64,000 nucleotides of DNA from Cucumibacter marinus DSM 18995 (GTDB lineage: Bacteria; Pseudomonadota; Alphaproteobacteria; Rhizobiales; Devosiaceae), in NCBI RefSeq assembly GCF_000429865.1, contig NZ_AUCR01000002.1, positions 248,001-312,000 on the forward strand. Reading direction: 5' to 3'. This document shows, one piece after another, positions 43,686-53,711 of this stretch; position 1 is the stretch's first letter, and each line of letters begins with the position of its first letter. Below the pieces are notes generated by a model. That model saw nothing but the letters and a program-made list of their open reading frames with translations, was not told the DNA's origin and did no database searches. Position numbers and translations under genes: made by a program.

Positions 43686-44086
43686 TTGGTCTGCAGACGG
43701 ACTGAACCAAAGGGCGTCCTGCGGGCGCCCTTTTTCGTTGGAGGAACCGGATTTGCTGTTCCCTCGGGCCGCCCCGGACCTGATCCGGGGCCTTTCCGCT
43801 ATCTGGTTCCGGTCGTTTCTTGCCTCACGCTGGCGGACTGGCCGGGACAGCATGGGGGGTGGAATTTTTGCTAACCCCTCGACCGTCAGCCCGGCGAAAG
43901 CCGGGGCCCAGTAACCCGTGCCGCTCATTATCGGCCCATAGTACCAAAGGTTCAGCGAGTACTGGATTCCGGCTTCCGCCAGAATGACGGCAGAGAGAGC
44001 GGCAGCGCCACAATCCCCAAACTTCATCCTGAGCCTCCTGAGCTGGTCGAAGGGCGAGGGTCGGGCAAAAATCCGCCGCCGGTGCC
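43686..44086. repeat. Terminator and dispersed palindromic repeats in a 401-base gap
   Basis: After the terminator at 43709-43735 come repeat units of three kinds: CCCCGGA-N5-TCCGGGG (43772-43790), a large imperfect inverted pair built of GCCCGGCGAAAGCCGGG (around 43889-43905) and its partner GGATTCCGGCTTCCGCC (43964-43980), and a CATCCTGAGC...GGTCGAAGG unit (about 44024-44054). The same units recur at 53.5, 54.4 and 57.9 kb. Confidence 0.7.
43709..43735 (+). terminator. Intrinsic terminator of the SDR-MoaF-NTF2 operon
   Basis: AAAGGGCG (43709-43716) pairs with CGCCCTTT (43726-43733), followed by a T run to 43735. Confidence 0.85.
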
Positions 44087-45016
44087 TCAGAAGCTCTTGA
44101 GCTGGCGCGGGGTCTGGCCGAAGCGCTTGCGGAACGCGCGGGAGAAATGCGCGCTTGACGAAAAACCGCAGGCAAAGGCCACTGCCGAGATCGACTTGCT
44201 CTGATTGGCCGGATCGCCCAATGCCGCAAGCGCGCGGTCAAGGCGGCAATCCCAGATATAGCGTGCCGGGGTCGTACCGATCGAGGCGAAGGCGCGAAAC
44301 ACATAGCGGCGCGAACACCCGATATGGGCGGCGATCAGATCGACATCGAGTTCGGCATTGTCGAGATGGGTGTCGATATAGCTGCGCATTCGGGCCAGCG
44401 CGTGTGTGCGCGGATCGGATGTGACCACCTCAGGCGCGGCGCCTGCCAGGCCCGCGCACAGCCGCGCCAGTGTCGAGCCGATCTGGGCTCGTGCCTGGCG
44501 GTTGAGATCGGCGGTTTCTGCCATGGCCGACCGGATCAGTTCGCCCACGATGCGAGCCGGGCCATGGGCTGCGTTGGGTACCACCAGCGGCATGCCTGTC
44601 GCCCAGAATGGCAGGGGAGCGAAGCGGTGCCTCGGGATTTGCAGCACGTAGTGCGAGACAGCGGCATCGCAGTTGATGGAATGCGCCTGGTGAGGGTCGA
44701 AGAGCAGTGCCATGCCGGGGATCAGTGCGGCGGCGAAACGGCCCTGGCGAAAGCTCGCTGTGCCGGAGACTGGCACGATGTATTTGATCGGCATGGCCGG
44801 CAGGCTGCGTTCCGCCTTGGTGGACGAGCGGCTGACCGTGTGGGCCGGGGCATCGAGGCGGGAGAGGCGGCACTCGCCAAGCATGATCGAGCGAAGTTCC
44901 GCATTGGCCTCGCCGGGATCGAGAAAGGCAAGAAACAGGTCGCCGAAGAGCTCATGGGCAAGTGGGGCGAAGTCAGGGCCGATCCCCGAAAGGGGCTCGA
45001 GATCAGTGGTGTCCAA
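44087..45016 (-). CDS. AraC family transcriptional regulator (FeaR-like)
   Basis: The 309-residue protein has an AraC_binding_2 sensor domain and a C-terminal double HTH (LDVDLIAAHIGCSRRYVFRAFASIG and ISAVAFACGFSSSAHFSRAFRKRFG). It resembles FeaR, the regulator of aromatic amine use. A TTG at 45016 is preceded by AAGGAGG with a five-base spacing, a much better start than upstream ATG codons at 45040 or 45088. Neighbours are hpaR and the homoprotocatechuate genes, so control of amine catabolism is plausible. Confidence 0.85.
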   Translation of the reverse strand: MDTTDLEPLSGIGPDFAPLAHELFGDLFLAFLDPGEANAELRSIMLGECRLSRLDAPAHTVSRSSTKAERSLPAMPIKYIVPVSGTASFRQGRFAAALIPGMALLFDPHQAHSINCDAAVSHYVLQIPRHRFAPLPFWATGMPLVVPNAAHGPARIVGELIRSAMAETADLNRQARAQIGSTLARLCAGLAGAAPEVVTSDPRTHALARMRSYIDTHLDNAELDVDLIAAHIGCSRRYVFRAFASIGTTPARYIWDCRLDRALAALGDPANQSKSISAVAFACGFSSSAHFSRAFRKRFGQTPRQLKSF

Positions 45017-45129
45017 ACACGCCTCCTTGCCACGCCGCATCTTCTCGCAGCCGATTGCCGCCCGAAATCGGAACGCCTGACCGCACAAGACAGCCCGAGG
45101 GGCCCCGAATCAGCGGTCAGCGACGGCAC

Positions 45130-45609
45130 TTAGCGCTTCATAGCCACGGTCAATTCTTCGAGCATATCGAGCAGGGTGGTGATCTGGTCGGGCCCGAAGC
45201 GGCGTTCGAGCTCAGCATAGATGGATTGGCCTTCGGGAGCCACACTCTGGATCAGCTCGGTGCCGGTGTCGGAGATGCGGATCATCGAGCGCCGCCCGTC
45301 CTCTGCATGAGGCTGGCGGTGGATGAGCCCGCGCTCGTCGAGCGAGCGCAGGATACGTGTCAGGCTGGGCGCCAGAATGCAGGCACGTTCCGCAAGGGCT
45401 GTGGCGTCGATCTCGCCATACTCCTTGAGGATACGCAGCACGCGCCACTGCTGTTCGGTGACGTCGTATTTGGCGAGCATGGGGCGGAACCGGGCCATAA
45501 CCGCTTCACGGGCGCGCAGGAGCGCCATCGGCAGCGATCGCGACGTTTCCTTGGGAAACAGCAAATCGTCCACGTGAGTGACGAGCGAAGAGACCTGGGT
45601 ATCGTCCAT
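45130..45609 (-). CDS. hpaR: Homoprotocatechuate operon regulator HpaR (MarR family)
   Basis: The 159-residue MarR protein has the HpaR pattern SLPMALLRAREAVMARFRPML and a winged HTH with LAERACILAPSLTRILRSLDERGLIHRQP. HpaR represses the homoprotocatechuate meta-cleavage genes until the aromatic acid is present. It follows the FAH and DapA-family genes on the same strand, with GAGGTAAT before the ATG. A palindrome in the hpa divergent promoter (47482-47493) is a probable target. Confidence 0.9.
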   Translation of the reverse strand: MDDTQVSSLVTHVDDLLFPKETSRSLPMALLRAREAVMARFRPMLAKYDVTEQQWRVLRILKEYGEIDATALAERACILAPSLTRILRSLDERGLIHRQPHAEDGRRSMIRISDTGTELIQSVAPEGQSIYAELERRFGPDQITTLLDMLEELTVAMKR

Positions 45610-45667
45610 ATTACCTCATGCTCGCAGCCTGCATGATACGGCAGTTACGTACAATTACTGGCGCAAT

Positions 45668-46522
45668 TTACGCTTCCGCTACAACACCATTGCGCAGCGT
45701 GCCGATTCTGTCTACCTGCACTTCAATCTCGTCGCCGGGCTTGAGCCAGATCGGCGGATCGAAACGCGCGCCAGCGCCCGTGGGGGTGCCGGTGGCGATC
45801 AGGTCACCGGGCTGCAGCGCGGTGAAGCTCGAAATATAGGACATGATCCGGGCGATCGGGAAGGCCATGGACGCCGTTGTGTCCTTCTGGCGGACTTCGC
45901 CATTGACCCGTGTCTCAAGCGAAAGGTTCGTGAGATCGATCCCCGAGATGTCGGTTTCGACCCAGGGGCCGATGCCGCCGGTCTTGTCGAAGTTCTTGCC
46001 CTGGGTGACGTTGAACTTGCCGTGCCGGATCCAGTCGCGGATCGAGCCTTCGTTCATGATCGTCAGCCCACCGATGTGATCGCGAGTGTCGGCTTCGGCG
46101 ATCCGGCGGCCGGCCTTGCCGACGACGACGACGATTTCGCCTTCATAATCGAGCTGTTCGGATTCCTTGGGGATCACCAGATTCTCGTCATGGGCGACGA
46201 AGCTGGCCGGCGTCCGCATGAACAGCGAGGGATATTTCGGGGCCTCGGACCCGTCCTTATATTCCTCGTTCCGGTTCTGGTAGTTGACGCCGACGCAAAA
46301 GATGCGCGGAGCGTCGGGCAGAGGCTGGTCAAGCGTGACTTCGCCCAGCGCCATGTCCGGGTCGCCATTGCGCGCGGCTTCTTCAGCCTCGGCCAGGCGG
46401 TTTTCGGCCAGCATGGCGCGGATCGAGGTCATGCCGGTGCGGCGGGTGAGGTCCACGACGCCGTCATCCTTGACGGCGCCGATGGCGTGACCGGTTCGGG
46501 TCCAGAAAGTGACCAGCCGCAT
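45668..46522 (-). CDS. hpaG: Fumarylacetoacetate hydrolase family protein (HpaG-like)
   Basis: The 284-residue single-domain FAH protein has RIFCVGVNYQNRNEEYK, DYEGEIVVVVGKAGRRI and the metal-ligand Glu residues of this fold. In the homoprotocatechuate route, HpaG acts as decarboxylase and isomerase of the tricarboxylate intermediate; E. coli HpaG is a two-domain fusion, while this copy has only one domain. A second FAH gene is not visible. The stop and start with the upstream DapA-family gene overlap by one base (TGATG). Confidence 0.82.
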   Translation of the reverse strand: MRLVTFWTRTGHAIGAVKDDGVVDLTRRTGMTSIRAMLAENRLAEAEEAARNGDPDMALGEVTLDQPLPDAPRIFCVGVNYQNRNEEYKDGSEAPKYPSLFMRTPASFVAHDENLVIPKESEQLDYEGEIVVVVGKAGRRIAEADTRDHIGGLTIMNEGSIRDWIRHGKFNVTQGKNFDKTGGIGPWVETDISGIDLTNLSLETRVNGEVRQKDTTASMAFPIARIMSYISSFTALQPGDLIATGTPTGAGARFDPPIWLKPGDEIEVQVDRIGTLRNGVVAEA

Positions 46523-47424
46523 CAGATCAGGCCCGTATGCTTGAGGACGCCGTCGAGCTTCTTCTCGATCTCGGGGGTGGCGGGCATCAGCGGGATGCGA
46601 TGCTCATTCTCGGGCATGATGCCGAGGCGCTTCATCATATACTTCATCGGGATCGGGTTGATGTCGTAGAACACCGCCTTGTTGATCTCGAAAAGCTGGT
46701 GATGCAGTTCGCGGCCCTTGTTGAGGTCGCCGGCCCAGACCGCTTCGCACATCTCGGCGAGGGGCTTGGGACGCAGATTGCCGACCGCGTTCATCAGGCC
46801 GCAGGCGCCGACGGCCATCATCGGGAAGGACAGTTCCTCGAGGCCCACAAAGATGCGCAGGTCTGGGCTGATGGCTTCGAAAAGGTCGGAGACATAGCCG
46901 AGGTCGAGCGAGGCGTGCTTCATGCCGACAAAGGTCGGGCAAACCTTGTCGATCTCGACAGCGGTCTCGACCTTCACGTCGACCGCGGCACGGCCCGGGA
47001 TGTGATAGATCATCCAGGGCTTGTTATGCAGCTCGTTGAGGCGGCGGTAGTATTCGACCAGGCCGCGCTGCGGGGGGCGCGAGTAATAGGGTGTCACGAT
47101 CAACAGCGCATCGACGCCATCCTTGGCGGCGGCGTGCCTGGTCAGCGCTTCGGTTTCCGCATAGCTCTGCGAGCCGGTCGCAGCGACGACAGTCAGCCTG
47201 CCGGCAGCGGCCTCTACCGCCACGTCGACGATCTTGTTGCGCTCCTCGACGGTCAGCGAGGCGGGCTCCGACGTGGTGCCGTTCACCAGGATGCCGTGCG
47301 AACCTTCCTTGGCCTGGAATTCAACCAGGCCGGCATAGGCATCATAATCGACTGCGCCGTTCTTGAACGGTGTGACGAGCGGGGGGATCGACCCTCTGAG
47401 TTGATCGGGTGCCAGGGTAAGCAT
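46522..47424 (-). CDS. Dihydrodipicolinate synthase family aldolase/lyase
   Basis: The 300-residue TIM-barrel protein has the Schiff-base Lys in FVGMKHASLD, the YYSRPPQRGLVEYY loop with the catalytic Tyr and a GTTSEPASLTVEER motif. Chain length and motifs place it in the DapA/N-acetylneuraminate lyase superfamily, not in lysine synthesis, since it lies in the hpa cluster. A retro-aldol step on 4-hydroxy-2-oxoheptane-1,7-dioate, done by HpaI elsewhere, is a plausible role. It is the first gene of a minus-strand operon with the FAH gene and hpaR. Confidence 0.85.
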   Translation of the reverse strand: MLTLAPDQLRGSIPPLVTPFKNGAVDYDAYAGLVEFQAKEGSHGILVNGTTSEPASLTVEERNKIVDVAVEAAAGRLTVVAATGSQSYAETEALTRHAAAKDGVDALLIVTPYYSRPPQRGLVEYYRRLNELHNKPWMIYHIPGRAAVDVKVETAVEIDKVCPTFVGMKHASLDLGYVSDLFEAISPDLRIFVGLEELSFPMMAVGACGLMNAVGNLRPKPLAEMCEAVWAGDLNKGRELHHQLFEINKAVFYDINPIPMKYMMKRLGIMPENEHRIPLMPATPEIEKKLDGVLKHTGLI

Positions 47425-47460
47425 GACATCTCCTCGTTGATCAAAGTGACAGGATTGGAC

Positions 47461-47493
47461 TTGACATCCTTGTTTTGGTAGTTAACATGTTAA
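47461..47493 (+). promoter_or_regulatory. Promoter and palindromic operator of the hpaFED operon
   Basis: TTGACA (47461-47466) and TAACAT (47483-47488) form a -35/-10 pair with 16-base spacing. The -10 overlaps the perfect palindrome TTAACATGTTAA (47482-47493), a good HpaR/MarR operator. The region is divergent, so the same site could control both strands. Confidence 0.65.
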
Positions 47494-47527
47494 TCAAAGC
47501 GGTGCAACGGCAAACTTTGGAGAATCC

Positions 47528-47923
47528 ATGCCCCACTTTATCATGGAGTATTCGGCCAATCTCGAAGGCCGCGTCGATATGACGGGACTGTGCCGGCATA
47601 TCCGTCAAACCATGATGGATACTGACGCCTTCGAGACCGGCGCGGTGCGGGTGCGCGCCATTCGCTGCGATCACTACGCGATTGCGGACGAGCTGCCGGA
47701 GAACGGGTTCATCGACATGTCGTTGCGCATGGGGGCGGGGCGTCCGGAAGAGCTGCGCAAGGAGGTTGGTGAAGCAATCTTCGAGGCTGCCGGGACCTAT
47801 CTCGCCGCGCTTTTCGAGACGCCGCATTTTGCGCTCTCGCTTGAAATTCGTGAAATCAGTCCGGCCCTGAGCTGGAAGAAGAATGCCATGCATCCGAGAC
47901 TGCGTGCCAAGGAGGCCAAGTAA
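47528..47923 (+). CDS. hpaF: 5-carboxymethyl-2-hydroxymuconate isomerase
   Basis: The 131-residue protein fits HpaF in size and motifs: MPHFIMEYSANLEGRVD, with the catalytic N-terminal proline right after Met, and the FETPHFALSLEIREISP end region. It isomerises the 2-hydroxymuconate intermediate in the homoprotocatechuate meta-cleavage pathway. GGAG lies five bases before the ATG. hpaE begins two bases after the stop. Confidence 0.9.
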   Translation: MPHFIMEYSANLEGRVDMTGLCRHIRQTMMDTDAFETGAVRVRAIRCDHYAIADELPENGFIDMSLRMGAGRPEELRKEVGEAIFEAAGTYLAALFETPHFALSLEIREISPALSWKKNAMHPRLRAKEAK

Positions 47924-47925
47924 CT

Positions 47926-49443
<1,518 letters not shown>

Positions 49444-49500
49444 GCCAGAAAACCAACCGGATCATCCCGTTCTGGCGTCGGCCAGACCCATATCAGTTCT

Positions 49501-49520
49501 CCGGTGTCTTCGGACACCGG
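49501..49520 (+). repeat. UUCG-capped hairpin between hpaE and hpaD
   Basis: CCGGTGTC (49501-49508) pairs perfectly with GACACCGG (49513-49520) around a TTCG tetraloop, an unusually stable RNA fold. No T-tract follows. It may set message stability between hpaE and hpaD. Confidence 0.75.
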
Positions 49521-49545
49521 AACAGGTTTCGTAAAAGGAACGAAC

Positions 49546-50526
49546 ATGCCCATTCCAGCCCCCAATCTCTACCCTTCCTTCAATATCGTCCGGCTGAGCC
49601 ATGTGGAATTGACGGTCACCGATCTGGCCGCGTCCAGGGCGTTCTATGTCGATACGCTCGGGCTGCAGGTGACGGGCGAAGAAGATGGCCGGCTCTATCT
49701 GCGCGCCATGGAAGAACGCAATCACCACTGCCTTGTGCTGCGCGAAGGCGACAAGGCCGTGGCTGACGCTCTGGCCTTCAAGGTCTATGACGAGCAGGGG
49801 CTCGACATGGCCGAGAAGTTTTTCAAGGACAAGGGCCTGCCGGTCGAATGGATCGAGCGCCCGTTCCAGGGCCGGACTTTCGTGACCCGGGACCCGCACG
49901 GTATTCCGCTCGAATTCTACACCAGGATGGACCGGCTTCCCCCGATCCATCAGCAATACAAACTCTACAACGGCGTGAAGCCGCTGCGGATCGACCATTT
50001 CAACTGCTTCTCGCCGAATGTCGATGAATCGGTTGCGTTCTATTCCGAGCTCGGCTTCCGGGTGACCGAATACACCGAGGACGAGGTTTCCAAGCATCTC
50101 TGGGCGGCCTGGATGCACCGCAAGGGCGGCGTACACGACATGGCCTTCACCAATGGTCTCGGCCCGCGTCTGCACCACGTCGCGTTCTGGGTGCCGACCC
50201 CGCTCAACATCGTCGACCTCCTCGACTTGATGGCGACCACGGGTTATGTCGGCAATATCGAACGCGGTCCGGGCCGGCACGGCATTTCCAATGCCTTCTT
50301 CCTCTATGTGCGGGACCCGGATCTGCACCGGATCGAAATCTATTGCTCGGATTACCTGACCGTTGACCCTGACCATGAACCGATCAAGTGGGACCTCAAG
50401 GACCCGCAGCGCCAGACCCTTTGGGGTGCACCCGCGCCGCGCTCCTGGTTCGAGGAAGGCACTCTTTTCAAGGGCGTGGAGCCGCAAGAATCCCAGCTCG
50501 CGGCCCAGCCCATCGTCGCCCCGTAA
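49546..50526 (+). CDS. hpaD: 3,4-dihydroxyphenylacetate 2,3-dioxygenase (extradiol type I)
   Basis: The 326-residue protein has two glyoxalase-like domains; the metal ligands are His151 (IDHFNCF), His211 (RLHHVAFWV) and Glu264 (LHRIEIYCSDY), the homoprotocatechuate dioxygenase arrangement. It opens the catechol ring of 3,4-dihydroxyphenylacetate with O2, using Fe(II) or Mn(II). The ATG at 49546 follows AAAAGGAA. It fits with HpaE and HpaF next to it. A 14-codon longer frame upstream overlaps the hairpin and is not used. Confidence 0.93.
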   Translation: MPIPAPNLYPSFNIVRLSHVELTVTDLAASRAFYVDTLGLQVTGEEDGRLYLRAMEERNHHCLVLREGDKAVADALAFKVYDEQGLDMAEKFFKDKGLPVEWIERPFQGRTFVTRDPHGIPLEFYTRMDRLPPIHQQYKLYNGVKPLRIDHFNCFSPNVDESVAFYSELGFRVTEYTEDEVSKHLWAAWMHRKGGVHDMAFTNGLGPRLHHVAFWVPTPLNIVDLLDLMATTGYVGNIERGPGRHGISNAFFLYVRDPDLHRIEIYCSDYLTVDPDHEPIKWDLKDPQRQTLWGAPAPRSWFEEGTLFKGVEPQESQLAAQPIVAP

Positions 50527-50540
50527 CGCGGGAGCCATGA

Positions 50541-51950
50541 ATGGATAAGGACGCGTTCCGGCACTGGTCGAGACGCGCCGCCGATTGGGGCGCGGACTAT
50601 CGCGAAACGCTTCGCGACAAACCTGTCCGAGCCCAAACCGCGCCGGGCGCCATCGCCGCCAAGATTCCAGAAACGCCGCCGGAAGCCGCCGAGCCGATGG
50701 AGGCGATCTTCGCGGATTTCGAGCGCGATATCGTGCCGGGCATGACCCATTGGCAGCATCCGGGCTTTTTCGCCTATTTTCCGGCCAATGCGGCGCCGGC
50801 TTCGGTGGTCGCCGAGTATCTGGTGTCTGCCATGGCGGCCAATTGCCTGTTGTGGCAGGCCTCGCCGGCGGCAACCGAACTCGAGACCAAGGTGCTCGAC
50901 TGGTTGCGTCAGTCGCTCGGCCTGCCGGAGGGGTTTGCTGGCGTCATCCAGGATTCCGCCTCGACCGCGACGCTCGCCGCTGTCCTGACCATGCGCGAGC
51001 GCGCGCTTGGCTGGGCCGGCAATCAGCAGGGTCTTGCGGGGCAGAAGCCGGTGCGGGTCTACTCATCCAAGGAAGTGCACACCTCGATCGACCGGGCGAT
51101 CTGGATCGCCGGGATCGGGCAGGACAACCTCGTTCGCATTCCGACCGTTGGCCCCAGCAGGGCCATGGACGCGACGGCACTTGATGCCGCGATCGAGGCG
51201 GACAAGGCCGCCGGCCTGTTGCCCGCGGGCATCATCGCTTGCGTTGGCGGCACCTCGGTCGGGGCGAGTGACGATATCGCCGCTGTCGCCGCGGTGGCGC
51301 GCAAGCACGATCTCTATCTTCATGTCGATGCGGCCTGGGCCGGGTCGGCGATGATCTGTCCCGAGTATCGGCCCATATGGGCGGGCGTCGAGGAGGCGGA
51401 TTCCATCGTCTTCAACCCGCACAAATGGCTCGGGGCGCAATTCGATTGTTCGGCGCATTTCCTCAAGGACCCGGATAGCCTTGTGAGAACGCTTGCGATC
51501 CAGCCGGAGTATCTCAAGACCCACGGGGCGGACGGCATCATCAATTACTCGGAATGGTCGGTGCCGCTGGGCCGCCGCTTCCGGGCGCTCAAATTGTGGT
51601 TCCTCATTCGGGCCTATGGGCTTGAGGGGTTGCGCCAGCGCATCCGCAATCATGTCCTGTGGGCGCAGGAGTTGGCCTCGCGTCTCGATGCCGAACCCGA
51701 TTTCGAGATCGTGACGCCACCCTATTTGTCGCTGTTTTCGTTCCGTTACACGCCGCAGGGCGCCACCGATCTCGACGCCCTCAATGAGCGCCTTATCCAG
51801 ACGATCAACGATGACGGCCGGATCTATCTGACCCAGACACGCGTTGACGGGGCATATGTCATCCGCTTCCAGGCCGGGCAATTCGACACCCGGGCCGAGG
51901 ATATCGCCGCGGCATTTGACGTCATCACCGAATTGGCCCGTTCGCTCTAG
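50541..51950 (+). CDS. PLP-dependent aromatic amino acid decarboxylase family protein
   Basis: The 469-residue protein fits group II decarboxylases: HWQHPGFFAYFPANAAPASV, FAGVIQDSASTATLAAVL, LYLHVDAAWAGSAMI and the PLP Lys in VFNPHKWLGAQFDCS. Such enzymes decarboxylate DOPA, tyrosine, phenylalanine or tryptophan. In this cluster it could supply tyramine or dopamine for a route to 3,4-dihydroxyphenylacetate, or act on an intermediate; some relatives are aldehyde synthases. It lies 14 bases after hpaD, so co-transcription is likely. Confidence 0.86.
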   Translation: MDKDAFRHWSRRAADWGADYRETLRDKPVRAQTAPGAIAAKIPETPPEAAEPMEAIFADFERDIVPGMTHWQHPGFFAYFPANAAPASVVAEYLVSAMAANCLLWQASPAATELETKVLDWLRQSLGLPEGFAGVIQDSASTATLAAVLTMRERALGWAGNQQGLAGQKPVRVYSSKEVHTSIDRAIWIAGIGQDNLVRIPTVGPSRAMDATALDAAIEADKAAGLLPAGIIACVGGTSVGASDDIAAVAAVARKHDLYLHVDAAWAGSAMICPEYRPIWAGVEEADSIVFNPHKWLGAQFDCSAHFLKDPDSLVRTLAIQPEYLKTHGADGIINYSEWSVPLGRRFRALKLWFLIRAYGLEGLRQRIRNHVLWAQELASRLDAEPDFEIVTPPYLSLFSFRYTPQGATDLDALNERLIQTINDDGRIYLTQTRVDGAYVIRFQAGQFDTRAEDIAAAFDVITELARSL

Positions 51951-51979
51951 TCTCGGGCAAATCCAAAAAGGGGGATCCC

Positions 51980-53446
51980 ATGAATTCCAAGGGCCCATCG
52001 AATCTCAAGGACCCATCGTTGTTCCGCGAAGCCTGCCTGATCGGCGATCGCTGGATCGAGGCCAATGGTCAAGGCATTGCCGTCACCAACCCCTCGACCG
52101 GTGAGACGATCGGCCATGTCCCGAAGCTCGGAACCGCCGAGACAAAGGAAGCCATTGAGGCGGCGCGTGTGGCGCAAAAGTCGTGGGCCGCGGAGACCGC
52201 CAAGACGCGGGCGAACATCTTGCGCAAATGGTTCGACCTGATGATGGAGAACCAGGAAGATCTCGGCCGCATTCTGACCCTCGAACAGGGCAAGCCGCAC
52301 AAGGAAGCGATGGGCGAAATCGCCTATGGAGCCAGCTTCATCGAGTGGTTCGCCGAAGAGGCGCGCCGCGTCTATGGCGATGTCATTCCCGGCCACCAGC
52401 CTGACAAGCGGATCGTTGTCATCAAGCAGCCTATCGGGGTTGTGGCGGCGATCACGCCGTGGAACTTCCCCAATGCGATGATCACCCGCAAGGCCGGCCC
52501 GGCGCTGGCCGCGGGCTGCTCGATGGTCTTGAAGCCGGCCTCGCAGACCCCGTTCTCGGCGATTGCGCTGGCCGTTCTGGCCGAACGGGCGGGGCTGCCC
52601 AAGGGGCTTTTCTCGGTGATCACCGGCTCGTCCCGCGAGATCGGTGCGGAGCTGACATCGAGCGAAACCGTACGCAAGATCACCTTCACCGGCTCGACCG
52701 AGGTCGGTGCCGAGCTGATGAAGCAGAGTGCGCCGACCATCAAGAAGATGGGGCTCGAACTCGGCGGCAATGCACCCTTCATCGTGTTCGATGATGCCGA
52801 TCTCGATGCGGCGGTTGAAGGCGCGATCATCGCCAAGTTCCGCAATAACGGTCAGACCTGTGTCTGCGCCAACCGCCTCTATGTGCAGGAAGGTGTCTAT
52901 GACGCCTTTGCCGAAAAACTGGCCAAGGCAGTCGGCAACCTCAAGGTCGGCGACGGGTTCGAGGCCGATGTGGTACTCGGTCCGCTGATCGATGAGCCGG
53001 CGGTCGAAAAGGTCGAGGAACACATCGCCGATGCCACCGGTCATGGCGCCAAGGTCATCGAAGGCGGCGGACGGCATGACAAGGGCGGCCTGTTCTTCCA
53101 GCCGACCGTTCTGACCGGGGTCACGCCCGACATGATGGTTGCCTCCGAAGAGACCTTTGGGCCGATCGCGCCGCTGTTTTCGTTCAAGGACGAGGAGGAC
53201 GTGGTCCGCCAGGCCAATGACACGGTTTATGGCCTCGCCTCCTATTTTTATGCCCGTGATCTGGGGCGCGTCTGGCGTGTCGCCGAGGCACTCGAATATG
53301 GCATGGTCGGCATCAATACCGGCCTGATCTCGACTGCCGAGGCACCTTTTGGCGGGGTCAAGCAGTCCGGGCTTGGCCGCGAAGGCTCGCATTACGGCAT
53401 GGAAGAGTTCGTGGAGATCAAATATCTCTGCATGGGCGGGATCTAG
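51980..53446 (+). CDS. gabD: NAD(P)-dependent succinate-semialdehyde dehydrogenase (GabD family)
   Basis: The 488-residue ALDH has the GabD-type FRNNGQTCVCANRLYV (catalytic Cys plus a vicinal Cys, typical of GabD), LELGGNAPFIVF (Glu) and the PWNFPNAMITRK segment. It oxidises succinate semialdehyde to succinate, the end step expected after the homoprotocatechuate route. The ATG at 51980 follows GGGGGAT. It ends with a strong terminator. Confidence 0.88.
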   Translation: MNSKGPSNLKDPSLFREACLIGDRWIEANGQGIAVTNPSTGETIGHVPKLGTAETKEAIEAARVAQKSWAAETAKTRANILRKWFDLMMENQEDLGRILTLEQGKPHKEAMGEIAYGASFIEWFAEEARRVYGDVIPGHQPDKRIVVIKQPIGVVAAITPWNFPNAMITRKAGPALAAGCSMVLKPASQTPFSAIALAVLAERAGLPKGLFSVITGSSREIGAELTSSETVRKITFTGSTEVGAELMKQSAPTIKKMGLELGGNAPFIVFDDADLDAAVEGAIIAKFRNNGQTCVCANRLYVQEGVYDAFAEKLAKAVGNLKVGDGFEADVVLGPLIDEPAVEKVEEHIADATGHGAKVIEGGGRHDKGGLFFQPTVLTGVTPDMMVASEETFGPIAPLFSFKDEEDVVRQANDTVYGLASYFYARDLGRVWRVAEALEYGMVGINTGLISTAEAPFGGVKQSGLGREGSHYGMEEFVEIKYLCMGGI

Positions 53447-53711
53447 GCTCGCACCTCATCGATGCAAATGCTTCAATGGCGCCCTGCGGGGCGCCTTTTT
53501 GTTTGCAGGGGACGCCCCTCGCTGACCTCACCTTGAGCCTGTCGAAGGGCGAAGTCAGCCCTCGTGGTTCGATAAGCTCACCATGAGGCCTTTTGTTGGC
53601 GTCCATTCCGCGCTGTCCCGGCCTCCGAGCCGGGACCTCAATTCAGATCACAAACCGGCCCCGGATCAGGTCCGGGGCGGCCCGAAGGATCGCGGCTCAG
53701 CGCGATTTTCC
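53447..53711. repeat. Dispersed palindromic repeats between gabD and the GNAT gene
   Basis: After the terminator lies an inverted pair of TGAGC-type units (CTTGAGCCTGTCGAAGG at 53531-53547 and TTCGATAAGCTCACCATGAG at 53568-53587), then GTCCCGGC-N6-GCCGGGAC (53615-53636) and GCCCCGGA-N5-TCCGGGGC (53658-53678). No gene is visible in the gap. Confidence 0.7.
53478..53500 (+). terminator. Intrinsic terminator after gabD
   Basis: GGCGCCC (53478-53484) pairs with GGGCGCC (53489-53495), followed by five T's (53496-53500). Confidence 0.85.

Noticed and set aside
51947-53392. 481-codon minus-strand frame opposite gabD
   Set aside because: Shadow of gabD; no motif.
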